The notes: generated by a model not told the origin, from the letters alone. Positions 16,524 through 25,413 are shown, numbered from the stretch's first letter. The stretch is DNA of 64,000 nt from Bacteroidota bacterium (GCA_023415495.1 JAEZKK010000011.1:124001-188000), one strand, 5' to 3'. Numbers and translations: made by a program.

Positions 16524-16961
16524 ATGAGATATATAACTATTTTATTCATCTCATTTCTATTCTTATTCTCATGTGATAAGAATACTTCTAAAGAAAGAAT
16601 TGAAAGCGAAACTATAATTGACTCTGATAAAGACAGGGTTGATATTCTTTATTTCTTTGGAAAACAAAGATGTATTTCTTGTAATGAGATAGAAGGGTTT
16701 ACCCATGAATTAATTAAGGATAGTTTTGCAAATGAGATAGCCAGCGGAAAATTAAATCTCAGGATTATTGACTGTAATATTAAGGAGAATCAAAAGATTG
16801 CAGAGAAATACGAGATTGTTGGCTCTGGTCTTGTTATTAGCAAGTGGGAAGACGGTAAGGAAGAAATTTACGATATGACTGCCTTTAGCTTCAATCATTT
16901 AACCACTGGTGAAAAGGAATTCAAAACAGAGATATCTAAAAAGATTAAATCGCTTTTATAA
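16524..16961 (+). CDS. ArsF-family thioredoxin-like lipoprotein
   Basis: 145 residues from the chosen ATG. Lipobox FLFLFSC (C17), then a thioredoxin-like domain with redox pair C50-x-x-C53 in GKQRCISCNE. NCBI names this family 'nitrophenyl compound nitroreductase subunit ArsF'. It probably sits on the periplasmic side as an oxidoreductase. A longer start at 16494 would overlap terC and break the signal peptide, so 16524 is preferred. The stop and the next ATG share one base (TAATG), coupling it to the ArsG-like membrane partner. Confidence 0.82.
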   Translation: MRYITILFISFLFLFSCDKNTSKERIESETIIDSDKDRVDILYFFGKQRCISCNEIEGFTHELIKDSFANEIASGKLNLRIIDCNIKENQKIAEKYEIVGSGLVISKWEDGKEEIYDMTAFSFNHLTTGEKEFKTEISKKIKSLL

Positions 16962-17671
16962 TGGAATTTATCAATGATTTGATATCCTCTGGTAATATGC
17001 CAATTATTACCGCTTTTGTCCTTGGTATCTTAACTTCAATATCTCCCTGCCCTTTAGCAACTAATATTACTGCTATTGGTTTTATCAGCAAGGATATAAA
17101 GAATAAGTCAAGGGTTTTTATGGGAGGAGTGTATTTTACTCTTGGAAAGATACTTGTCTATACTGCATTAACCCTTATTATTGTGCCTATTATCAAAGAA
17201 GGGGCGAGTATTTATTCTATAAAGAAATTCCTTTCCGATTATAGCGGTATTCTAATCCCTCCAAGTCTAATTCTTGTAGGTTTATTTATGCTATTCTACG
17301 ATAAGATGAAATTCCTCCCTTCAATTCATATTAATCCTAATCAGGAGAAGATTAAGAAAAGAGGAGGTTTTGGAGCTTTTTGGTTAGGGGTGATTTTCTC
17401 TTTATGTTTCTGTCCCTCATCGAGTATATTCTATTTCACAGGACTTATTCCAATGGCAAGTACAGTTCCTTCAGGAGAATGGTTAAGTATAGTATTTGGT
17501 ATTGGGACAGGACTTCCAGTTGTAATTGTAGCATGGATATTAGCCTTCTCCGTTTCTTCTGTAGGAAAATTCTATAACCGCATGCAGATATTCGAAAAAT
17601 GGATGAGGATAATAGTATCCATCATATTCATCCTCGTTGGAATCTACTACGCCTATCTTTATTTCTTCTAA
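16961..17671 (+). CDS. ArsG-family CcdA/DsbD-like membrane protein
   Basis: 236 residues, about six transmembrane helices. Cysteines sit in the two positions expected of CcdA/DsbD electron carriers: SISPCPLATN in helix 1 and SLCFCPSSS in helix 4. NCBI labels the family 'aromatic aminobenzylarsenical efflux permease ArsG', from a Bacteroides arsenic operon. With the adjacent thioredoxin-like lipoprotein a transmembrane thiol relay is a simpler reading. No arsR, arsA, arsB or arsC lies here. Translationally coupled to the ArsF-like gene. Confidence 0.82.
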   Translation: MEFINDLISSGNMPIITAFVLGILTSISPCPLATNITAIGFISKDIKNKSRVFMGGVYFTLGKILVYTALTLIIVPIIKEGASIYSIKKFLSDYSGILIPPSLILVGLFMLFYDKMKFLPSIHINPNQEKIKKRGGFGAFWLGVIFSLCFCPSSSIFYFTGLIPMASTVPSGEWLSIVFGIGTGLPVVIVAWILAFSVSSVGKFYNRMQIFEKWMRIIVSIIFILVGIYYAYLYFF

Positions 17672-17700
17672 AAGAGTCTTTTATATCTCAAATTAAAAAA

Positions 17701-17741
17701 AGAGATAATAAAATAGAATCAAAATCCATTTTATTATCTCT
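17701..17741. terminator. Terminator between the ArsG-like gene and the phosphosugar mutase gene
   Basis: A 14-bp perfect stem (AGAGATAATAAAAT, 17701-17714; complement 17728-17741) with a 13-base loop, itself containing AGAATCAAAATCC. An A-rich run on the left gives a T-tract for minus-strand transcripts. It lies between two converging genes. Confidence 0.85.
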
Positions 17742-17767
17742 TCAATCTAATTATATCTCTTTTGGTT

Positions 17768-19510
17768 CTATTTCTTGTTTAGTCCTAATTCCTCAATTAT
17801 TGATTGAATCTTTTTGTCTGCTTTTTCTAATTCTTGTGCAAACTCTTCTCTTGAGGATATCTTGTTCTTAACTCCGAAATAGAATTTGATTTTAGGCTCT
17901 GTTCCGCTTGGTCTTACTGTAAATCTTGAACCGTCTTCAAGATAGTATTGCAATACATTGGATATTGGGAGGTGGATTTCCTCAGTTTTATTGTTAATTA
18001 AATCCTTATCAAGCCTTTCTTTATAGTCCTTGATTCTAATTATTCTTTGACCTATAATATTCTTTGGAGGATTTGTTCTGAAATTGCTCATCATTGAATT
18101 GATTTGCTCAATCCCTGATTTGCCTTTAAGTGTAATTGACAATAAATCCTCTTTATATAAACCATACTCAAGATAAATATCAATTAAAATATCGTAGAAA
18201 CTCTTACCATTTTCTTTTGCCCAAGCACATACCTCTGCTAATAGACAACAAGTAGAAACTGCATCCTTATCTCTAACAAAGTCTCCAATAGAGAAACCAT
18301 AACTTTCTTCTCCTCCACAAATATAGGTTTCTTTACCCTCGAGAGATAATATCTTATCTGCAATATACTTAAATCCAGTAAGGACATCATAAGACTTTAC
18401 ATTATAATTATTAGCTATCTCCTTAATCAATTCCGAAGTTACAATGGTTTTAATAATAAACTCATTGCCTTTTAATCTGTTTTCTTCCTTGTATTTCTTA
18501 AGTATATAATAAGTAAGAACGGTTGCTGTTTGATTCCCATTTATCAAAACAAATTCTCCCTTATTATTCTTTACCGCAATCCCAACTCTGTCTGCATCAG
18601 GGTCTGTTGCCATTAGAATATCGGCATCAATCTCTCTTGAAAGCTCAAGACCTAATTCCATTGCTGAGGCTTCCTCTGGATTAGGGCTTTTGCAGGTTGG
18701 GAAGTTCCCATCAATAATTGCCTGCTTCTCTACAATTCTAATATTATTAAAGCCAAACATCTCCAAAGCTTTTGGAACCATAGTAATACCTGTGCCATGC
18801 AAAGGAGTATATACTATTTTCAAATCCTTTTGCTTTTGAATAGAAGAATTATCTATTCTAAGAGCAAGAACCTTATCAAGATATATCTTATCAATCTCTT
18901 TATCTATAAAGCTAATATTCTCCAAGTCTTCCTGAATATTAACCTGAGAGAAATCAAGTATTTTATTTACCTCTTCAATTACAAGAACATCATGAGGATT
19001 AGTCAACTGACCTCCATCGTTCCAATAAGCCTTATAACCGTTATACTCCTTAGGGTTATGAGATGCTGTTACCATTACTCCAGCAATTGCACCCATTTCT
19101 CTGACCGCAAAACTAAGTACTGGAGTTGGTCTAAGCTCCTTAAATATACTAACCTTAAACCCATTAGCAGCAAAAACCTTAGCAGTTATCATTGCAAACT
19201 CATCGCTACGATTCCTATTATCAAAGCTAATTACAACCTTCTTTTCTCCCAGAGGATTATTCTTTAAAATATAATTAGCAAAACCTTGGGTAGCCATTGA
19301 AACAGTAAAACGATTCATTCTATTTGTTCCAATACCCATTATCCCCCTTAGCCCACCAGTGCCAAACTCCAAATTACGATAAAAAGCTTCATTAAACTCT
19401 TCAATATTATCTTCTTTCATCTTAATAATAATATTCTTAGTTTCTTCATCTATTGATGAGCTTAACCATTTCTGAGAATTTATCTCTGCGTTTGGATCTA
19501 TATTTTTCAT
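17768..19510 (-). CDS. Phosphoglucomutase/phosphomannomutase (alpha-D-phosphohexomutase)
   Basis: 580 residues, full length for the PgcA-like class. The phosphoserine loop is TASHNPKEYNGYKAYW, the metal loop is DPDADRVGIA, the sugar loop is GGEESYGFS and the phosphate loop is RPSGTEPKIKFYF. It interconverts hexose 1- and 6-phosphates for glycan and nucleotide-sugar synthesis in the cytoplasm. It is the last gene of a minus-strand run, 5 bp after the longer Sel1 gene. Confidence 0.96.
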   Translation of the reverse strand: MKNIDPNAEINSQKWLSSSIDEETKNIIIKMKEDNIEEFNEAFYRNLEFGTGGLRGIMGIGTNRMNRFTVSMATQGFANYILKNNPLGEKKVVISFDNRNRSDEFAMITAKVFAANGFKVSIFKELRPTPVLSFAVREMGAIAGVMVTASHNPKEYNGYKAYWNDGGQLTNPHDVLVIEEVNKILDFSQVNIQEDLENISFIDKEIDKIYLDKVLALRIDNSSIQKQKDLKIVYTPLHGTGITMVPKALEMFGFNNIRIVEKQAIIDGNFPTCKSPNPEEASAMELGLELSREIDADILMATDPDADRVGIAVKNNKGEFVLINGNQTATVLTYYILKKYKEENRLKGNEFIIKTIVTSELIKEIANNYNVKSYDVLTGFKYIADKILSLEGKETYICGGEESYGFSIGDFVRDKDAVSTCCLLAEVCAWAKENGKSFYDILIDIYLEYGLYKEDLLSITLKGKSGIEQINSMMSNFRTNPPKNIIGQRIIRIKDYKERLDKDLINNKTEEIHLPISNVLQYYLEDGSRFTVRPSGTEPKIKFYFGVKNKISSREEFAQELEKADKKIQSIIEELGLNKK

Positions 19511-19515
19511 AATAG

Positions 19516-20598
19516 TTATTTCTTTTTCGGTTTAATATTAGGATTAAGCAAATCATTAGCCCTTTGCCTCCACTTCCTTGCTTCGTTAAGATTTCTTCTA
19601 ACTCCTATTCCATTCTCATACATTTGAGCAAGTTCAATGCAAGCTTGTGAATTATCATAATTGGCAGAAGACTTGTAAAACTCTATTGCCTTAGTATTAT
19701 TAATATCAATGTCTAATCCTTTTCTATAAGCATTAGCTATAAGAAAATCTGTTTCTTTCTTGTATTTTTCTGGAAGAGTTTCAAATAGTTTTATTGCATT
19801 CTCTACATCTTGGGAAGTGCCCTTTCCATAGTATTTCATTATCCCTACTCTGTAACGGCTTTCTTCAAAACCGAGATTCATAGACTTTTGAAAATAATCA
19901 AAGGCTTTTTCATTATCATTTTTATAGTTCATAGATATCATCCCTTGATTAAATAAGGACAAAGGAAAATGTTCTAAGAGGAGTTCATGATTTAATTCAT
20001 TTGCTTTTTCATAGTTTGGAGCAATTCCGCCTTCAATAACGTAAAGATAGGCTAATTTTGCCTTTGCTTCTCTATCTCCTTTTTCAATTGATTTCTCGTA
20101 CCAATACTTAGCACTTGAATGGTCTTTCTCTAAGATTCTTCCTTCAGTATAATAACCCCCAAGCTTTCTGCAAGCAAGTGGTTCATCTCTTTGAGCACAT
20201 ACCCTATACCATAGAAGAGCTCTTGCTGGGCTTTTAATATCTCCTCTTCCCTCTTCGAGCCATTGTGCTAAAATTAATTGAGAAGCAAAATGCCCTTTTT
20301 CAGCAGCTTTACGATAATAATCCAAAGCTATTCTATCGTTAGGATTTACGCTTTGCCCCTTCTCGTACATTTGAGCTGTACGGTACATTGACTCAATATG
20401 ATTCTTATTTGCGGCTCTTTCAAACCAGGTCAAAGCATTTGAATAGCTTTGTATCTGACCTATACCTGTATAATACTCCTTAGCAAGGATAAACATTGCT
20501 TCTACATTTCCAGTCTTTGCTTTTTGAAATGTATTTTGAGAAAATACTAATTGGGTTAAGAATAAAAGAGATACTATTGATAATAATTTCTTATTCAT
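19516..20598 (-). CDS. Exported Sel1-repeat protein (360 aa)
   Basis: A signal peptide (1-20, ends VFSQ) is followed by about eight Sel1-like repeats of 36-40 residues (for example AMFILAKEYYTGIGQIQSYSNA and AQMYEKGQSVNPNDRIALDYY) up to a basic tail, RANDLLNPNIKPKKK. Sel1 repeats form solenoid scaffolds for protein contacts, often in the periplasm; the partner is unknown. It follows the shorter Sel1 gene by 9 bp and precedes the phosphosugar mutase by 5 bp, so the three are cotranscribed. Confidence 0.9.
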   Translation of the reverse strand: MNKKLLSIVSLLFLTQLVFSQNTFQKAKTGNVEAMFILAKEYYTGIGQIQSYSNALTWFERAANKNHIESMYRTAQMYEKGQSVNPNDRIALDYYRKAAEKGHFASQLILAQWLEEGRGDIKSPARALLWYRVCAQRDEPLACRKLGGYYTEGRILEKDHSSAKYWYEKSIEKGDREAKAKLAYLYVIEGGIAPNYEKANELNHELLLEHFPLSLFNQGMISMNYKNDNEKAFDYFQKSMNLGFEESRYRVGIMKYYGKGTSQDVENAIKLFETLPEKYKKETDFLIANAYRKGLDIDINNTKAIEFYKSSANYDNSQACIELAQMYENGIGVRRNLNEARKWRQRANDLLNPNIKPKKK

Positions 20599-20607
20599 AA
20601 TTATGTT

Positions 20608-21195
20608 TTATTTTTCGAATTTCCACATTTCTTTCTCTGTCCAATACTCAAGAGCTGTTGGGAATCCATTTTGGAATGCCATCTTAATATAATTTATTCC
20701 CATTGCCTCATCCTTTCTAATTCCATCTCCCTCAAACAACATCTGACCTACTTTAAATTGTCCCTTAGCAAGCCCTCCCTCATCTGCAGATTTCTTATAC
20801 CAAGAATAAGCTTCTCTCTTATCTTGTGATGTACCAATTCCGTTATAGGTCATTTCTCCAAGAATAAAATAAGCCTCAGCATTCTTAAATTCTGCACTTC
20901 TTATAAACAAGGTATATGCCAATCTTGGTTTTCTTTTTGTCTCTACTCCATAATAATATAGCTCTCCCAAGGCCTGAATTGCTGAAGGCTGGTTTTGCTC
21001 TGCAGCAAGATTATACCAATAGATAGCCTTGGTAATATCCTTAGGCATCCTATCTGCCCTATGATACATCCTTCCTAAACGAAACTGAGCATCCTTGTCC
21101 CCAAGCTCTGCATCTCTAATATAAGTTTGGGAGAAACCTAAAGATGATACAATTAGCATTATTCCAAACATTAAAATCTTATTCATAATATTCAA
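20608..21195 (-). CDS. Exported Sel1-repeat protein (195 aa)
   Basis: Signal peptide (about 1-22, LGFSQ end) and four to five Sel1-like repeats (AQFRLGRMYHRADRMPKDITK, AIQALGELYYYGVETKRKP, AYFILGEMTYNGIGTSQDK, GQFKVGQMLFEGDGIRKDE). It is a shorter paralogue of its downstream neighbour, probably from gene duplication. A -7 element at 21229-21236 gives this gene its own promoter, just past the end of the SpoIIE-type gene. Confidence 0.9.
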   Translation of the reverse strand: MNIMNKILMFGIMLIVSSLGFSQTYIRDAELGDKDAQFRLGRMYHRADRMPKDITKAIYWYNLAAEQNQPSAIQALGELYYYGVETKRKPRLAYTLFIRSAEFKNAEAYFILGEMTYNGIGTSQDKREAYSWYKKSADEGGLAKGQFKVGQMLFEGDGIRKDEAMGINYIKMAFQNGFPTALEYWTEKEMWKFEK

Positions 21196-21228
21196 TTCTT
21201 TTTTTTCTATTTATTAGTCTTTAATCTA

Positions 21229-21236
21229 CAAAGATA
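21229..21236 (-). promoter_or_regulatory. -7 element for the sel1-sel1-mutase operon
   Basis: Minus-strand TATCTTTG, an exact match, 34 bp before the ATG at 21195 and just beyond the stop of the spoIIE-type gene. Confidence 0.6.
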
Positions 21237-21242
21237 TATATT

Positions 21243-22433
21243 TTATATATATTCTACTATCACTTCCTTCATAAATTTCTTTTCCAAAAGCTCCGAAAGC
21301 CTCTTTATTGTGCTTCTTCTAATTTCTATTTCAACTGGAAGAGTAGGGTCGTGATGAGCTTGATTAATCATTGTACCAACCATAATAACTATCTCATCAC
21401 TTTCTAATAAAAGCTTAATTATCATATCTGCTGGACCATTTCCAAGCTTTAGTGAAGATTCTGTATTTGAAGAAAGCATATTTATAACCTTAGTTAGGGT
21501 TAATATCCCTTCTGTTACAAGATCTATGCCATCCATCTTCGACATTTGAGGCAAAGAAGGGTCGGTTGCAAGTATTGAATCATCAACCTCTATATTTAAT
21601 TCTCTTGAAATAATATCGACAGTTGTTGCTCCACAAATTACCTTTGGACCCTTGAAATTCCATAACCTCTGGGCGTATTCCTTATCGCTCTCCCTATGAA
21701 AAGGAGGACCTGTTGCAATTATCATCTTCCTTGGGTCTCTAAAATAAAATACCCCACATGAAGTATCGTCCTTAGAACGATAGTGGTCATTGATATTTGC
21801 TTTATTTACTACTCTTTGTGCAAGCTTTGAGGCTGATATATTCTTTTCATGCGAAATAGTCTCCTTAACGTACTCCACATAGTTTTCTCTTCCCCATCCC
21901 AATAAATACTCTCCCATTCCCATTCCTGATTGGGTAATCCCATCCGAAACAATAATTATCCTATCTTCTTTCTGGGGTTTAAATGTGCATAGCTTTATCT
22001 CTGTGCTTCTTCCTAACGAATCAATATCTTCTAAAATTATGGTCTCCCATTTAGGATCAAACTCTTCTCCATCTCGAATTATCAAACAAAGAGGATTATC
22101 GTATTCAAGTATTGTTACTTCCTCATTATCCACATCAACAATCGAAAAGGTAGAATAGCTTGTTTGTCTTTCGCTACATACAGGCAAGGTCCTCATTATT
22201 ATATTCGCAATAGTGTTTGCGTCTTTATGCTCCTTTGCAAAGCTTAGAGACATTGTCGCTGTTAGGGTTGCCAATACATTTGCCTTTACTCCATGACCCA
22301 TACCGTCAGCAAGAACCGCTATTGCTCTTTTCTCTTCCTTTAGTCTTTCGGATACAAAAACATCACCACAGATATGTTCGCCAAAATGATTTTTCTGGTA
22401 AGCGGATATCTCTACATAATAATTTGTATTCAT
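21243..22433 (-). CDS. SpoIIE-type PP2C protein phosphatase
   Basis: 396 residues, no signal peptide or membrane segment. The N-terminal half is the SpoIIE/PP2C fold: ADGMGHGVKAN holds the first metal aspartate, IIIVSDGITQSGMG the second, and the third is in SKDDTSCGVFY. The last 160 residues (from about 240, IATGPPFHRESDKE) form a further conserved region with the motif GATTVDIISRELN and DLVTEGILTL. I recall this region from SpoIIE proteins of anaerobes, but its function is unknown to me. It is expressed with the acidic protein gene 24 bp upstream. Confidence 0.9.
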   Translation of the reverse strand: MNTNYYVEISAYQKNHFGEHICGDVFVSERLKEEKRAIAVLADGMGHGVKANVLATLTATMSLSFAKEHKDANTIANIIMRTLPVCSERQTSYSTFSIVDVDNEEVTILEYDNPLCLIIRDGEEFDPKWETIILEDIDSLGRSTEIKLCTFKPQKEDRIIIVSDGITQSGMGMGEYLLGWGRENYVEYVKETISHEKNISASKLAQRVVNKANINDHYRSKDDTSCGVFYFRDPRKMIIATGPPFHRESDKEYAQRLWNFKGPKVICGATTVDIISRELNIEVDDSILATDPSLPQMSKMDGIDLVTEGILTLTKVINMLSSNTESSLKLGNGPADMIIKLLLESDEIVIMVGTMINQAHHDPTLPVEIEIRRSTIKRLSELLEKKFMKEVIVEYI

Positions 22434-22457
22434 TGCTTGTATATCTATGTTGTTTAC

Positions 22458-23324
22458 TTATTTCTTAAACTTCCTCTCTACAACATTTTCCAACGTAGTA
22501 TAAGGCAGAGAAGTTGTAATCCATCTCTTCTTTTCCTTTACTTCTCTAATTATATCCTTAGCATTATCAAGATTTTCAGCAGCGTTGAGGTTTTGAATAA
22601 ACTCTGTATATTCTCTTAGATTGCCAGAAAATAAATCATTGATAAACATAAATTTCTCATGCACTCCTATAGCTGTTCTCAGGTCTGCTCTGGATTGATT
22701 AAGCTTACTGTTAATATCATTTTTCTCCGTTTTATTGGACATAGACTCGAACAAAGAAGCTTGGTTTTGGTATTTTTCTCCTAAGGTCGTTGTTTTTGGA
22801 GACTCTGTTTTAACTTCTTCTTTAACGCTCTCTACTATCTCCTCAACAACCTTCTCAATTGCTTCTTCTTTGACTAATGGCTTTTCCTCAAATGCAAAAT
22901 TCATGCTTTTAGGCATATTTTCATTGAGATATTTCAATACAGACGGAGTCTTTTTCTCCAAAATCACCTCTTTAACTTCTTCCTCCTCTTCCTTCTCCTC
23001 TATCTCCTCTTCAATGATTTCTTCTTCCTCTACCTCTTCTCCCTCAATTTCTTCTTCTATTTCTTCTTCCTCTACATCCTCTGTCTTTTCTAATTCAAAG
23101 ACTTCTACCAATTCAATAATCTCTTTTGGCATTTCTTCCTTAATCTCAAATTCCCTTTCCTCTTCCTTATTATCAAAGCCAAGACATAGAGAATAAGTAT
23201 CACGAAGTTTAGATAATAAAATATCTATTTCTATTTGGGATATATCCTTATTTGAAATAATCCTATCCGTTAATTGTTTGATTTCCTCGATTGTAAACTT
23301 TAGTTTTTCTTGAAATTGATTCAT
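22458..23324 (-). CDS. Highly acidic conserved protein of unknown function
   Basis: 288 residues from the ATG at 23324, which is preceded by an AAAGGG ribosome-binding-like stretch. A longer frame to 23429 is open but adds only a basic, unlikely extension. Three parts: a helical N-domain (1-50); a disordered glutamate-rich centre (about 52-120, runs of EEEIEEE); and a helical C-domain (about 205-288: SRADLRTAIGVHEKFMFINDLF). The C-domain resembles a widespread Bacteroidota family of unknown role that I know only as hypothetical proteins. It may serve as a partner or target of the SpoIIE-type phosphatase directly downstream; that is inference from position only. Confidence 0.8.
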   Translation of the reverse strand: MNQFQEKLKFTIEEIKQLTDRIISNKDISQIEIDILLSKLRDTYSLCLGFDNKEEEREFEIKEEMPKEIIELVEVFELEKTEDVEEEEIEEEIEGEEVEEEEIIEEEIEEKEEEEEVKEVILEKKTPSVLKYLNENMPKSMNFAFEEKPLVKEEAIEKVVEEIVESVKEEVKTESPKTTTLGEKYQNQASLFESMSNKTEKNDINSKLNQSRADLRTAIGVHEKFMFINDLFSGNLREYTEFIQNLNAAENLDNAKDIIREVKEKKRWITTSLPYTTLENVVERKFKK

Positions 23325-23520
23325 ATTGCCCTTTATTTTTAATCCTAATTTTCGTGTAAAATTACCATTTTTTCTTGACTTATTCACTCTTTTAGCAAAA
23401 GAATTAAATTTTATACATACTAATCTCAAAATAATAATTCCTTTTTCCTCATTCTTTAATAAAAGAAAAATGGAATTCTAATGCCGTAGTAGTAAAATAT
23501 AATCAAGAAAGAATCTAATA

Positions 23521-23577
23521 GAATCAAGTTCTAAAGAATTTTTCTTTGATTCCAAACTATTCTTCTTTGATTCCAAA
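23521..23577. repeat. GAATCAA/TTTGATTC 21-bp array
   Basis: GAATCAAG at 23521 faces two direct units TTTGATTCCAAA at 23545 and 23566, exactly 21 bp apart. It abuts the GGTACC array that follows. Confidence 0.75.
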
Positions 23578-23583
23578 GTCAGG

Positions 23584-23670
23584 ATGGTACCTACCATACG
23601 ACCATTATGGTACCTACCACACGGGTGTTATGGTAGCTACCACACGCCTCTTGTGGTAGGTACCATAATG
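23584..23670. repeat. Palindrome array, 4 x 23 bp, GGTACCTACC type
   Basis: Units start at 23584, 23607, 23630 and 23653 (period 23): ATGGTACCTACCA, ATGGTACCTACCA, ATGGTAGCTACCA, and the inverted GTGGTAGGTACCAT. The first 13 bp are the exact complement of 23655-23667, so the array can close as one stem. The gap 23325-23886 otherwise holds only two -7 elements. Confidence 0.9.
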
Positions 23671-23728
23671 TACTTTTTGAAATTTTCTTGATTTGAAAGG
23701 AAATAAAGAGCTCTTTTCCTTGTAATTG

Positions 23729-23736
23729 CAAAGATA
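23729..23736 (-). promoter_or_regulatory. -7 element, probably for the acidic protein-spoIIE transcript
   Basis: Minus-strand TATCTTTG, an exact match. It is about 400 bp upstream of the acidic gene, and no better match lies closer. If used, both repeat arrays (23521-23670) are in the 5' leader. Confidence 0.45.
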
Positions 23737-23853
23737 AGAAAAATAAATGAATTCAAGGGATAAATTAATCTATTTTTTCCTCTTTTTATTTCTTTTTCAA
23801 GACATAGAAATTAGAATTCAAGTATAAATACATATCCTCTGAAAAAGAATTCT

Positions 23854-23861
23854 TATTTTTG
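23854..23861 (+). promoter_or_regulatory. -7 element for lipB
   Basis: TATTTTTG, an exact match. It ends 25 bp before the chosen lipB ATG and argues against the TTG start at 23866. Confidence 0.6.
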
Positions 23862-23886
23862 CAAATTGATTAAAATTAAATGCCGT

Positions 23887-24546
23887 ATGAATTATATTGA
23901 TTGGGGGCTTATTGATTACAAAGAGGCTTGGGACAGGCAGGAAGAAATGTTTGAGAGGAAAATCTCAGAAAAAATTAATTCCAAAAAAGATATTGAGCAA
24001 GATTTTATTCTTTGCCAGCATCCACATGTTTACACCCTTGGGAAGAATGGAGAGAGAAATAACCTATTGATTAATGATGAGTTTTTAAAAAAAATAGAGG
24101 CTACCTATTATCATACTAACCGTGGAGGTGATATAACCTACCATGGTTTTGGACAAATAGTTGGATATCCTATTTTTGATATTGAGGCATTGAATCTTTC
24201 CTTAAAATCATATATTCATACAATTGAGGAGATGATAATAATGACTTTGAGGGAGTATTCAATAGAGACTGAGAGATTAGAGGGAGCTACGGGAGTTTGG
24301 TTAGATATTAATACTCCAAGGGCAAGGAAGATTTGTGCAATAGGCGTTAAGGCTTCAAGATATATAACCATGCATGGTTTTGCTCTAAATGTTAATACTG
24401 ACTTAAAGTACTTCCAATATATCAATCCTTGTGGATTTGTGGACAAAGGAGTAACCTCGATGGAGAAAGAACTAAATAGAAAAGTAGATGTAGAAGAAGT
24501 TAAAGAAAAACTCTTTAAGAATCTTATGTTATTAATTGGAAAATAA
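23887..24546 (+). CDS. lipB: Octanoyl-[acyl-carrier-protein]:protein octanoyltransferase
   Basis: 219 residues. Transfers octanoate from ACP to lipoyl domains in the cytoplasm. Motifs: HPHVYTLGKNG, NRGGDITYHGFGQIVGYPI (substrate pocket), CAIGVKASRYITMHGFALN with the catalytic lysine, and the catalytic cysteine in NPCGFVDKGVTSM. The ATG at 23887 is chosen because an upstream TTG would fall right at the expected transcription start. lipA is not in the window. It leads a run with pyrF (11 bp gap) and mfd. Confidence 0.95.
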   Translation: MNYIDWGLIDYKEAWDRQEEMFERKISEKINSKKDIEQDFILCQHPHVYTLGKNGERNNLLINDEFLKKIEATYYHTNRGGDITYHGFGQIVGYPIFDIEALNLSLKSYIHTIEEMIIMTLREYSIETERLEGATGVWLDINTPRARKICAIGVKASRYITMHGFALNVNTDLKYFQYINPCGFVDKGVTSMEKELNRKVDVEEVKEKLFKNLMLLIGK

Positions 24547-24557
24547 ATTATAAACTA

Positions 24558-25394
24558 ATGAATAGAAATAAATTAATTGAATTGATTAAGAGAAAGAACT
24601 CTTATCTTTGTGTTGGCTTGGATTCTGATATTAATAAAATACCTCAACACCTTCTAAGCCTTGAAGACCCAATTTTTGAATTCAATAAAGCTATTATAGA
24701 TGCAACCCTACCTTTTACAGTTGCTTATAAGCCAAATTTAGCTTTCTATGAAAGCCTTGGAATCAAAGGGCTTGTTTCTTTAAAGAAGACTATGGAATAT
24801 CTTTCACAGTTTAAGGATGAGTGTTTTAGTATTGCTGATGCTAAAAGAGGAGATATTGGAAACACTTCTGAACAATATGCAAAGGCATTCTTAAGTCCTG
24901 AAGGGGATTTTAATTTCGATTCAATGACAATTGCTCCTTATATGGGAGAAGATTCAGTTAAGCCTTTTACTGTTTACGATGATAAATGGGTAATATTGCT
25001 TGCCTTAACTTCAAATAAGGGAGCAAATGATTTTCAGTTTATAAAAGATGAAGAAAACACTCCTTTATTTGAGCAAGTTATTACTAAAGCTCAATCTTGG
25101 GGAAACAAGGATAATTTAATGTTTGTTTGTGGAGCTACACAAGCAACAATGTTTACAAGAATTAGAGAATTAGCAAAGGATAGCTTCCTTTTAGTTCCAG
25201 GAGTTGGAGCACAAGGTGGTAGTCTTGAAGAAGTTTCTAAATATGGAATGATATCAGACTGCGGACTACTTGTAAACTCTTCTCGAGGAATTATCTTTGC
25301 CGACAAAACTGAGAACTTTGCAATTAGGGCTAAAGAGGAAGCAGAAAAAATTCAGAAAGAAATGGAAGGGTATATGAAAATATACATGAAATAA
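24558..25394 (+). CDS. pyrF: Orotidine 5'-phosphate decarboxylase, class 2
   Basis: 278 residues, the longer class 2 (mycobacterial-type) enzyme. The active-site motif ADAKRGDIGNTSEQYAKAF holds the Asp-Lys-Asp set, CVGLDSD is the first-strand aspartate, and LVPGVGAQGGSLEE is the phosphate-binding loop. It makes UMP in the last step of pyrimidine synthesis. It sits between lipB and mfd with short gaps; no other pyr gene is present. Confidence 0.96.
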   Translation: MNRNKLIELIKRKNSYLCVGLDSDINKIPQHLLSLEDPIFEFNKAIIDATLPFTVAYKPNLAFYESLGIKGLVSLKKTMEYLSQFKDECFSIADAKRGDIGNTSEQYAKAFLSPEGDFNFDSMTIAPYMGEDSVKPFTVYDDKWVILLALTSNKGANDFQFIKDEENTPLFEQVITKAQSWGNKDNLMFVCGATQATMFTRIRELAKDSFLLVPGVGAQGGSLEEVSKYGMISDCGLLVNSSRGIIFADKTENFAIRAKEEAEKIQKEMEGYMKIYMK

Positions 25395-25413
25395 AAAAAG
25401 GATTTAGAAAAGG

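Noticed and set aside
18797..19267. 156-codon plus-strand frame inside the phosphosugar mutase gene
   Set aside because: Antisense to a well-conserved enzyme; low-complexity composition.
22735..23196. Serine-rich plus-strand frame of 153 codons
   Set aside because: It is the antisense of the glutamate-rich centre of the acidic protein; GAA/GAG codons read backwards give serine.
23866..23886. TTG start for lipB
   Set aside because: It lies only 5 bp past an exact -7 element; the ATG at 23887 fits the family N-terminus.
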